A stretch of DNA of 64,000 nucleotides from a virus. Both the position numbers and the translations under genes were made by a program. Below, piece by piece: positions 44,593 through 51,100 of the stretch. The stretch is from IMG/VR virus record IMGVR_UViG_3300011115_000708, positions 17,029 to 81,028 of that record; one strand, given 5' to 3'. The notes beneath the pieces are model-generated. The model was not told the DNA's origin. It worked only from the letters and a program-made list of their open reading frames with translations, and did no database searches. Each line of letters starts with the position of its first letter. The first letter of the stretch is position 1.

Positions 44593-45957
44593 TCAGAACT
44601 TGTTGAACCCACCGACGATCGGTGCTGTGAACGGAGTGCGACCAACCCTAGTGATAGCTTGGCCGGTGATAGCTCCGTTCATCTCTGGGCCACAGACGAT
44701 GCACCCGAGAAGTGCGTCAGCACGGTCGGGTGACTTGAGTCCCATGATGCGCATCGTCTCCTTCGCTTGTACACGCAACTTGCCATTCTCACTCCACTCG
44801 GTCTTCCGCGTGGTCAACTGGTTGAATGTGATCGGATCAAGGTTGCCGAGGTTCACTCGTCCTCGCTCGATCTCACGACATCCAACGTGCCAGACCTCAC
44901 CAATCAAGTTCGCGTACTCGTTCGGTTCACGACTTCTCGATCCTCCATGAAACCGATTGATCCTCCACCCTTGCTCTGCCATCGCATCTATCATCACTGA
45001 GCCGAGACCATCGGCATCACCCCAGATCATCGATGGTTTCAGTTGTTCCTTCTCGAATAGCTTGATGAACTGACGAACGCCCTGCATCGTGTCTTTCTCG
45101 ACCCATGTGCGCGAGATCCGAGCCGAGTTACCTCTTCGGACTGCAAGCACGTTCTCGTCTCGACCGGCAGCGAAGTCACAGAACGCAACGATGTGACCAT
45201 CGAGCGGTTCGGGTTGCTCGTCGATCGCCTTGAGAAGCCTATCACTTGATATCAGAAGTCGGTCGATGTCCTCCGCAAACTCAGCTAAGTGCATCGACCT
45301 GTAGATCGGATGGTTCTCACCATAGATCGACAAGTCTCGATCACGTTTCTCCTGCGGAATGTGAGCGCACTGGTCAGACCGAACCTTCACCCGCTTCCAG
45401 TGCGATGCTTCTTCAAACTGCGACCTATAGAACCAACCAACTGGTGCGCCTGGACTCGATGTCGCTAGGATGCGCGAGCAAGTACAGCGATCGACCGCGG
45501 TCTTGATGCTGTCTGGGATTGTCTTCGCCTCGTCAAGAACGTACAGCACCGGCGAGTCGGCAGTTGCGTGGTAGCCTTCCGCTCGTCCCGCGTTATCAGT
45601 CGAGAACCCGCTTGCCCATCCACCTTGCGGAGTCTTGATCTCGGCTTGGTTCCAGATCCACCCGTCGAACATCGGGTTGCCTCGGTACAATTCCATCGCG
45701 GGCCAAAGTTGCAGCAATACCTGCCTCCACGACCCAGACGTGATGACAACCCTCCCTTTCGGGTAGTTCGCAAGGAACCACAAGATCGTCGGTGCAATGA
45801 TCGCCGCAGTCTTCCCCGATCCGTTCGCAGCAACCACAGATGTCCGAACGTCGTCGTTGATATAACGGAACGCTTGCATCTGCCAATCGTATGGCTTTAG
45901 ACCGAGTACGCCAAACGCGAATGGGCCTAGCTCAATAGTCGGTTTCGGTAGTTGCAT
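44593..45957 (-). CDS. terL: terminase large subunit
   Basis: The ATPase half shows Walker A AANGSGKTAAI near residue 45, Walker B VLYVLDEA near 138 and the coupling motif ATSSPGA near 166. The nuclease half has a first Asp cluster (VAFCDFAAGRDENV near 258), a second (IWGDADGLGS) and a third (KSPDRADAL near 415). Together these are the hallmark of TerL enzymes that pump DNA and cut at packaging ends. It overlaps the small terminase gene by 26 nt. Confidence 0.9.
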   Translation of the reverse strand: MQLPKPTIELGPFAFGVLGLKPYDWQMQAFRYINDDVRTSVVAANGSGKTAAIIAPTILWFLANYPKGRVVITSGSWRQVLLQLWPAMELYRGNPMFDGWIWNQAEIKTPQGGWASGFSTDNAGRAEGYHATADSPVLYVLDEAKTIPDSIKTAVDRCTCSRILATSSPGAPVGWFYRSQFEEASHWKRVKVRSDQCAHIPQEKRDRDLSIYGENHPIYRSMHLAEFAEDIDRLLISSDRLLKAIDEQPEPLDGHIVAFCDFAAGRDENVLAVRRGNSARISRTWVEKDTMQGVRQFIKLFEKEQLKPSMIWGDADGLGSVMIDAMAEQGWRINRFHGGSRSREPNEYANLIGEVWHVGCREIERGRVNLGNLDPITFNQLTTRKTEWSENGKLRVQAKETMRIMGLKSPDRADALLGCIVCGPEMNGAITGQAITRVGRTPFTAPIVGGFNKF

Positions 45958-46423
45958 CCCAACGCTTTCTGAAGTCTTCCAACTGCTTGTTCTCGATCTG
46001 GACGTTCTCCATCGACGACGTGTTCACGTTCACCATGATGTCTGGGTTCTTGCCAACCTCAGACCAACGCGCACGACACTTCATCCAGAAGATACACGCT
46101 GGCAATGCCGTGCGCTTGTCGTCTCCCATCGCAATGTCGTAAAGTCGTTGTGCAACCGAGGTCGTCGCCTTCGTCTGTCCCAGAAGGAACTCTTCCTTGT
46201 AGTGACGCTCGATCGTGTTGTCGTCGATGCCGATCTGCGCTGCCATCATCCGCAGTGGGATGCCGAGACCTGCCATCTTCTCGACCAACGCACTGTTGAT
46301 CTCGGTCTTGACGTGCGGCTTGAACTTACCGTCTGGAAGTCGTTCAATCTTCTTCCCATCAACCTCGGTAGCTTCTACCTCGATGATGTGTGGCTCTGGA
46401 TCTAGCTTTTTTCTCTTACTCAT
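45932..46423 (-). CDS. terS: terminase small subunit candidate
   Basis: An HTH-like region (LVEKMAGLGIPLRMMAAQIG, then IDDNTIERHYKEEFL) resembles the N-terminal DNA-binding domain of small terminases. A helical oligomerisation part follows (ATTSVAQRLYDIAM). It lies directly before terL, overlapping it by 26 nt. It should choose the packaging site on phage B DNA. The Mu gpF-like gene is upstream. Confidence 0.75.
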   Translation of the reverse strand: MSKRKKLDPEPHIIEVEATEVDGKKIERLPDGKFKPHVKTEINSALVEKMAGLGIPLRMMAAQIGIDDNTIERHYKEEFLLGQTKATTSVAQRLYDIAMGDDKRTALPACIFWMKCRARWSEVGKNPDIMVNVNTSSMENVQIENKQLEDFRKRWDATTETDY

Positions 46424-46426
46424 AGA

Positions 46427-47314
46427 TTACCTTCCCATCTTGCTACGCAGAAAGTCAAGCGACACCGATCCGTCGGCGTTCAAGACCTGCTGACCAAACC
46501 GATCAACGAGACGCTGACGTGCCTTGATCGCAATGTCGTCTGGTACGTCCTTCATCTCTGCCTTGACTCCGCTCATCATCGCTTGCGCTGGCTTTACCCC
46601 GAACATCGATACGTTCGGTGGGTTGATCCGCTGACCATCTACAATCACACCAAGACGGATTGCCTCGCGTCTTGAGATAAATTCTTGCACCATGTACGAG
46701 TTGAACCCATACGGCCCCCAAGGGACAACGAACCCACCAATATCAGCACCATTCTGGAATAACCAGAAGTTGAAGTCGTCCAACCGACGAACCTCACCCT
46801 CAGCCGCAACGTGCCTCGGACGCTTGATGATCGCACCTGGCCGCCGAACGAACCGAGCCGCAGGGAAAGCATTGAGCAGCGTAGGGTCTCCCACGATCCT
46901 CTGCCAGTTAGCGAACGTCTGCGCTTGCTCGATGTTCGTGTTGAAGATTAGCTTGAGCCGTGATGCACCGGCAATGTTCTGCAACGAGTCGTCTGGGAAG
47001 TCTTCACTCGTTGCCAGTCCCTCGCTGACCAGCAATGTCCGCGCCTTCATCCGAAAGTCCGCAAGGTTACCCACCTTGTACGCAGTGGATTGCGATCCGG
47101 TCGGACTCGTCATCTGCTCAACTGCTCCAGCTTGCCAATCCAACAACATCGATCGAAATCGAGAAAGAACGCCAGCACTCGCAACAGTAGCCGAAAAGAA
47201 CGCCTTCTGACGGATCGCTGGGGCAACAGCCTGCCAATCACGCGACGACATCTCTGACGGAAGTACCTTCTTGCTAACAAGTGCTTTGATTGCATCAATG
47301 AATTGCTGGATCAT
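46427..47314 (-). CDS. Mu gpF-like head morphogenesis protein, 295 aa
   Basis: The start is the ATG at 47314, overlapping the upstream stop as ATGA; an in-frame start at 47383 would lie inside that gene. Residues 135-195 (LKLIFNTNIEQAQTFANWQR, then FVRRPGAIIKRPRHVAAEG) match the phage head morphogenesis (Mu F / SPP1 gp7) family. These are minor head proteins bound to the portal. In Mu the gene follows the portal; here it precedes the terminase genes, an unusual order. Confidence 0.75.
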   Translation of the reverse strand: MIQQFIDAIKALVSKKVLPSEMSSRDWQAVAPAIRQKAFFSATVASAGVLSRFRSMLLDWQAGAVEQMTSPTGSQSTAYKVGNLADFRMKARTLLVSEGLATSEDFPDDSLQNIAGASRLKLIFNTNIEQAQTFANWQRIVGDPTLLNAFPAARFVRRPGAIIKRPRHVAAEGEVRRLDDFNFWLFQNGADIGGFVVPWGPYGFNSYMVQEFISRREAIRLGVIVDGQRINPPNVSMFGVKPAQAMMSGVKAEMKDVPDDIAIKARQRLVDRFGQQVLNADGSVSLDFLRSKMGR

Positions 47315-47592
47315 GGGTTGGACTTGATTTGCAGGTAGAGGTCGAGTGCCTCGTCGGTCTTGATCCGCATTGTTGCCAACCATGAGTAAATCGACCTCGG
47401 GGTTTTATTGAACGCCAAGGCGATGTCGTCTGGATGAATCCCGTCGTCGAACAGCACCTGCGCGATCACCGCTCTGATGACCTGCAATGTCGGGTTCACC
47501 TTGACCTGCCCCCTGTGGATCGTAGACGCAGGGATGCCTGTCGCCTCGGATGCTCGATTCAAGATTGATGCGATGTGGAGATGCAGCACCAC
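47311..47592 (-). CDS. DnaA domain-IV-like HTH protein of phage B, 93 aa
   Basis: The stretch TLQVIRAVIAQVLFDDGIHP then DDIALAFNKTPRSIYSWLAT has the DnaA C-terminal layout: helix, HTH with a T-P-R-S-I recognition helix, and a trailing helix. It is a diverged counterpart of the phage A protein at 16580-16915. Here it opens the leftward late operon, so a role at the nearby repeats (47.79 kb) or as a late regulator is possible. Confidence 0.6.
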   Translation of the reverse strand: MVLHLHIASILNRASEATGIPASTIHRGQVKVNPTLQVIRAVIAQVLFDDGIHPDDIALAFNKTPRSIYSWLATMRIKTDEALDLYLQIKSNP

Positions 47593-47790
47593 AGCAGATA
47601 AGCAGATCCGGTAAGGAACATCAAGTGGTTCGGGTTGCGTGGTTGCGTGAGGAATCGGAATTTAACGCAGAATCTAACAGAAGTCCGTCAGAATTGTGCC
47701 AATTTACAGGAGGGGGGGGGTAGGGGTGCAATTTGCCCCCCATAAAACAAGCGGGCCCCCCCCATAAAACAAGCGGTGACCGATCGGCAT

Positions 47791-47842
47791 GACCGCGGGA
47801 CGACCGCGGGACGACCGCGGGACGACCGCGGGACGACCGCGG
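47791..47842. repeat. 11-bp tandem repeat GACCGCGGGAC, 4.7 copies
   Basis: Four full units and one partial unit in direct array; each contains the palindrome CCGCGG. The spacing, about one helical turn, is what protein-binding iterons show. Confidence 0.85.
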
Positions 47843-47952
47843 AGCATGGCCTAGGACGGCAGGGAAGTATGCCGGTGCATGGCAGGGTGCGCGACTCGAG
47901 ACCGACGTGGTACGGTAGACGGCAGGTGACCGCATGACGGTGATGCGATCGT

Positions 47953-47970
47953 TTCAAACGATCGTTTGAA
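47953..47970. promoter_or_regulatory. 18-bp perfect palindrome TTCAAACGATCGTTTGAA
   Basis: A perfect inverted repeat without loop, flanked on the left by a partial further copy (GATCGTTT). The form is that of an operator for a dimeric regulator; the binding protein is unknown. Confidence 0.6.
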
Positions 47971-48377
47971 TTCGGGTGTGGCGAGGATGGATCGGCAGGG
48001 TAGATCGCGGGTGATCCGGCATGATTGCACCTTGCCAAGGTGAGGGGGGTGTGGGGGGTATGTTTGTCAGTCCTTGGATTTCACGGGGGCGAAACGGCAG
48101 GGAATTGCACGGGATTTCCCTTATTTATATTACTTTGAAATTCTGTCATAGAAAACAAGCCTCCGGAGCCTCCGGTGAATATTTAAAGTGGGAAACAAGC
48201 CCCCCGCCCCCTCCGGACGCAAAGCGTACGCTTTCCCGTCCGTTTATAGCCTCCCCTAGGTTGTCCACATGGGGCGTGAAGACGGATCGGATTGCGCCAA
48301 GTAAACCCTACCCTTTCCCACTACGGCTCCCATTGCCACCCACCTCACCCACCCCACCCTCGCCACATTGACGCACA

Positions 48378-48409
48378 AAGGGTGCGCAGGAATTACCCCA
48401 CGCACCCTT
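48378..48409 (-). terminator. hairpin after the small-gene operon
   Basis: AAGGGTGCG (48378-48386) pairs with CGCACCCTT (48401-48409) around a 14-nt loop, 32 nt beyond the last stop (48441). The T-run is poor, so termination is only likely. Confidence 0.4.
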
Positions 48410-48414
48410 ATCTA

Positions 48415-48435
48415 CCCTACCCTCGCCCTTACCCC
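48415..48435 (-). other. G-quadruplex motif on the minus strand
   Basis: Read on the minus strand it is GGGG-TAA-GGG-CGA-GGG-TA-GGG, four G-runs with loops of 2-3 nt. It follows the 48441 stop codon directly, so it would be in the 3' part of that transcript. Confidence 0.5.
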
Positions 48436-48440
48436 TACTC

Positions 48441-48689
48441 CTACTCAATCGGACGCAATGCCCCGAGATGATCCATGCACATGATACGTGCAGGTGCGTC
48501 TGCGTGCCATGCATTGACTTGCACCCTCACCTCGGCCCCGAGGCGCGCTAACGCAACTAGCTCGCCATAGGTTGCGGATGTGTTGCCGGTTATCATTCGC
48601 CATGCCTCGGCCGCGTGATCGTGCTGGTCTGAGATCCGATAGCGGTCAGCACGGGCGGGGCGCACCCATAGCGGGGGAGTTGCACTCAT
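48441..48689 (-). CDS. small hypothetical protein, 82 aa
   Basis: A basic and Ala-rich protein (MSATPPLWVRPARADRYRIS) with a central helix (GELVALARLGAEVRVQVNAW). It is the last of four genes joined by ATGA overlaps (49367 to 48441). No family is recognised. It may belong to the early/regulatory set of phage B. Confidence 0.5.
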   Translation of the reverse strand: MSATPPLWVRPARADRYRISDQHDHAAEAWRMITGNTSATYGELVALARLGAEVRVQVNAWHADAPARIMCMDHLGALRPIE

Positions 48690-48937
48690 GAGGCCACCTC
48701 CAATCCTGCAATTAGCTTTGCCCCTGCAATTACCCCTACCCTAGGAGCGCCCGCGTCAATCAAAGCAAGTGCAACGATCTTGCCAAGCGTGCCATCACCC
48801 TTGGCAAGGTACGTGATCACCTCCCCCCACTTTGCGTAGTTGTCTCGGGTTGCCTCAGGACGTGTCTTGATGGATTGCACCAAGGGTGCTAGCTCGTGAG
48901 CAAGGCTTTCAACCGTGCGCTGAAAAACCGCGTTCAT
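48686..48937 (-). CDS. small hypothetical protein, 83 aa
   Basis: A helical N-terminus (MNAVFQRTVESLAHELAPLV) is followed by an apolar C-terminal half (VALALIDAGAPRVGVIAGAK). It overlaps both neighbours by 4 nt. No domain is recognised. Confidence 0.5.
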   Translation of the reverse strand: MNAVFQRTVESLAHELAPLVQSIKTRPEATRDNYAKWGEVITYLAKGDGTLGKIVALALIDAGAPRVGVIAGAKLIAGLEVAS

Positions 48938-49149
48938 GCGACCACCTCCCCAACCCTTGTGAATGAGATTGAAAGCAGATCGTCACCGCTTGGCATTAAA
49001 GGCTTTTCCGGAACTGATTTAAAGCCTAGCACCGCGTAATATTGAATGAAGAAGTTGGCAAGTGCTTCTTTCCTGTCATCACCGATGCCGGACGTTTCTA
49101 CAATCGTTTGATCGTGCCAATATCCAATTGTAAGCTTCCATTTTTTCAT
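48934..49149 (-). CDS. small hypothetical protein, 71 aa
   Basis: The start is at 49149 (MKKWKLTIGYWHDQTIVETS), which overlaps the upstream stop by 4 nt; a longer frame to 49209 would intrude into that gene. It is a small alpha/beta protein with a GDDRKEALANFFIQYY helix and shows the same general plan as its upstream neighbour. No function is known. Confidence 0.5.
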   Translation of the reverse strand: MKKWKLTIGYWHDQTIVETSGIGDDRKEALANFFIQYYAVLGFKSVPEKPLMPSGDDLLSISFTRVGEVVA

Positions 49150-49367
49150 GCGACCACCTCCACTTGTTCGATCGTTTCGCGGAAAACCGTTCTTTTGTAC
49201 ACTCGCCAAGCGGGAATGTTATCAGCATTTCCACTTTGCTTTGCTATTTTTAACGCGCACGCCCGCGCACGTTTCCATGCCGTTTCGAGGGTGCGTGCTT
49301 TTCCGTAACCTTTGCCCCACGCGTTACCTGCGGTTGCCCACTCATAAGTGATTTCAATCGTTTTCAT
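49146..49367 (-). CDS. small hypothetical protein, 73 aa
   Basis: The start is at 49367 (MKTIEITYEWATAGNAWGKG); the frame extends upstream through an (AAC)n tract that looks like untranslated leader. A helix of Arg/Ala/Lys (RTLETAWKRARACALKIAKQ) dominates. It is the first of four ATGA-coupled small genes, preceded by the AAC-repeat leader and no Shine-Dalgarno. Confidence 0.5.
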   Translation of the reverse strand: MKTIEITYEWATAGNAWGKGYGKARTLETAWKRARACALKIAKQSGNADNIPAWRVYKRTVFRETIEQVEVVA

Positions 49368-49392
49368 GTCTATTTTTCGTTGTTCGTTGTTC

Positions 49393-49410
49393 GTTGTTGT
49401 TGTTGTTGTT
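49393..49410 (-). repeat. (AAC)6 repeat in the leader of the 49146-49367 gene
   Basis: Six GTT units on plus, AAC on the coding strand, followed by AACGAAC-type repeats up to about 17 nt before the ATG. It parallels the AAC tract before the 54123 gene. Confidence 0.6.
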
Positions 49411-49423
49411 TTACCAAATGATT

Positions 49424-50143
49424 TTACGCCAACGCCGCACGCGTTGCCCGAGCTTTTTTTGTTCCGTGTGGATTGATCCAAATTGAGGGTTGCCGTTGCT
49501 TGGACAACCCCGAGCAAAGTTTGCACTGAGAGCATTCGAGATTGCGCGTTTCACTGAGGCACTCGAGCGACTCGGCAGGCTTTACGGGTGAGACGTGGAA
49601 CGTGCGGAACCCGAGTGCGGTTGCTAGTTTCAAGCTATTTTCCGTTTCCGTAGAAGCCATGAAGAACGCGCTATAGCCGTGTGCAAGTGGGTTAGTCCGC
49701 CAGTCATGAAAATAACCAGTCCAACCCGCGCTAACGCTTGCAATCGCTTTGACCATTGCCAAGGGCAAAAGCGTAGGGTTGCCGTATGCCCCAAAGCGGA
49801 TTTTCCGCCCCGAGAATGCAAGCGGGTAGTGGGCGGGGATGAGGTCAGTATACCCGCCCCGCTTGTACTTGACCCATATTTGACGCGGAGCTTGTCCAAC
49901 ATTGACATAGCACCCATTTCCCGCCGCAAACGGGCATTCTCGGCAGATTGTTGACGCGTCCAACCCACGCTTAACCGCGTCGACGGGATTGTGGTGCTCA
50001 AGCAAAAACCAAATTTGAACCATGTTCCCCGTTTTTTCATTTTTGGTCTTCATCGTTGCGATTGCGACATACGGCTCACCCGCGACTATGCCCCTATGCA
50101 AGACATACCCGCCCCGCTTTTTAAATTTGGGCGCGGCAATCAT
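49424..50143 (-). CDS. conserved Cys-rich phage/plasmid protein, 239 aa
   Basis: It contains ICRECPFAAGNGCYVNVGQA followed by PRQIWVKYKRGGY, and a late cluster LECSQCKLC. I recognise this combination (two Cys pairs, CYVNVGQ, basic aromatic stretch) from uncharacterised proteins of phages and plasmids, but know no function for them. The cysteines could bind a metal or an Fe-S cluster. It lies in the leftward operon between a membrane peptide and four small genes. Confidence 0.6.
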   Translation of the reverse strand: MIAAPKFKKRGGYVLHRGIVAGEPYVAIATMKTKNEKTGNMVQIWFLLEHHNPVDAVKRGLDASTICRECPFAAGNGCYVNVGQAPRQIWVKYKRGGYTDLIPAHYPLAFSGRKIRFGAYGNPTLLPLAMVKAIASVSAGWTGYFHDWRTNPLAHGYSAFFMASTETENSLKLATALGFRTFHVSPVKPAESLECLSETRNLECSQCKLCSGLSKQRQPSIWINPHGTKKARATRAALA

Positions 50144-50289
50144 AGCGCGCCTCCGATCACAAGCAAGGTTGCTAAGCCGGTTGCCAAGGCTATCGTTTGC
50201 AAGGTGTATTGCACGCCTCGAGCAATTCCAAATATCGCGACCATGCCCAAAAGCAGGGTTGCTGTGATAATTATTAAGTCAATTTTCAT
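50140..50289 (-). CDS. 49-residue two-span membrane peptide
   Basis: It starts MKIDLIIITATLLLGMVAIF and has a second apolar half ending TLLVIGGAL, with a short polar link. The stop overlaps the next ATG by 4 nt, which supports it as a real gene. The role is unknown; it may be a superinfection-exclusion or regulatory peptide. Confidence 0.5.
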   Translation of the reverse strand: MKIDLIIITATLLLGMVAIFGIARGVQYTLQTIALATGLATLLVIGGAL

Positions 50290-50294
50290 GAATT

Positions 50295-50552
50295 TTAATA
50301 GGTTGGAACTAAGCGAGACTCGACGGAGTGGAGTTTATCTAAATGACGGGAGAGAATGCGTGCCAACGCATTCACGGCGCGGTTATGCTCCAGTGTACCA
50401 GTCACATCTAAATCGACGATGACATGACAAGGAGTAATCTCAACGATGTGGATCGGGAATGCGCGACGCTTTATCCAGTTGCGGACTAACGGCAGCGCGG
50501 TGGGGACGTGCAACGGTTCCGTTTTTTCAGTAGTGAATTTGAATCGGTTCAT
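50295..50552 (-). CDS. small hypothetical protein, 85 aa
   Basis: The start is at 50552 (MNRFKFTTEKTEPLHVPTAL); a longer frame to 50591 adds residues with no support. It is a compact alpha/beta protein with HIVEITPCHVIVDLDVTGTL, rich in strands. It is the first leftward gene after the iteron-bearing gap. No family is recognised. Confidence 0.5.
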   Translation of the reverse strand: MNRFKFTTEKTEPLHVPTALPLVRNWIKRRAFPIHIVEITPCHVIVDLDVTGTLEHNRAVNALARILSRHLDKLHSVESRLVPTY

Positions 50553-50591
50553 TTTTTTATAGGCGCGCCTTGTTTGCGGCGACGGGTGCAA

Positions 50592-51100
50592 GATGACATG
50601 CGGATTTTATCAGCGCAATCAAATTTTAGCTTTTCCGCATTTATTTTTGTTTGCGCTCAATTCCTAGGTTTTCCGCCATTTCCACAAATCTCCGGCCTAT
50701 GCAATCGGCCACCGGCAACGGTACGGTGCGCGGTGCTGGCAACCCTAGGCAACCGGCAACCGGCAACCGGCAACCGGCAACCGGCAACCGTATGCCAATT
50801 GCCAGGTCGCGAAATGCTATTCACTAGCTTGTGAAATTTCACAATTGACGCATTGCATGATCATTCATGAAATGACGCATCATCGTTCATGATCGTTCAT
50901 TACATTAGCCGAAAAAAATAAAAAAAATCCCCGAAAGCCTGGTGACCCCCCTGTAGTGGCATCTAAATTTTTGAAAAAAAAATCGCCATCCCCACTCACC
51001 TACTTGCACATGAGCAGCACATAAGCCGACCATGCTAGAGTAGGTGAGGTCGATCGGGAAAAATTACCGAATACGGGCGAAAAAAAATTTTTTTTTAGAA
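50592..51100. other. candidate replication origin of phage B (non-coding gap with iterons)
   Basis: This 509-bp gap lies directly beyond the 3' end of the primase-helicase gene. It contains six tandem GGCAACC units (50748-50789), three degenerate copies of [GC]ATC[AG]TTCAT near 50859-50897, and A/T-rich runs (for example 50910-50930 and 50972-50983). Clustered iterons plus an AT-rich stretch next to an initiator-type gene is the classical origin layout. A promoter for the leftward small-gene operon must also be here. Confidence 0.55.
50748..50789. repeat. 7-bp tandem repeat GGCAACC, six copies
   Basis: Six perfect units head to tail, with looser relatives just upstream (GGCAACG near 50714, GGCAACC at 50738). 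Confidence 0.9.

Larger units (their letters stand above)
47593..48440. other. 848-bp non-coding, repeat- and hairpin-rich region of phage B
   Basis: No frame here looks like a protein; the open stretches are arginine/proline shadows of GC-rich repeats. It contains an 11-bp tandem array, two copies of CCCCCCATAAAACAAGCGG near 47737 and 47757, an 18-bp palindrome, a 9-bp hairpin and a G-quadruplex motif. It lies just upstream of the terminase operon, where a packaging site, late promoter or origin would be expected. No function can be assigned from sequence alone. Confidence 0.6.

Noticed and set aside
45932-45957. Frameshift between small and large terminase
   Set aside because: A 26-nt overlap is normal for coupled phage genes; both proteins look complete and no slippery site was seen.
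47737-47775. CRISPR-like array
   Set aside because: Two copies of a short unit with almost no spacer do not make an array.
47621-47935. Arginine/proline-rich minus frames over the GC repeats
   Set aside because: The open frames follow from the tandem GACCGCGGGAC repeats; composition is not protein-like.
48021-48371. Plus-strand frame of 116 codons
   Set aside because: Proline-rich end from C-rich tracts, opposite strand to all neighbours, and no start context.
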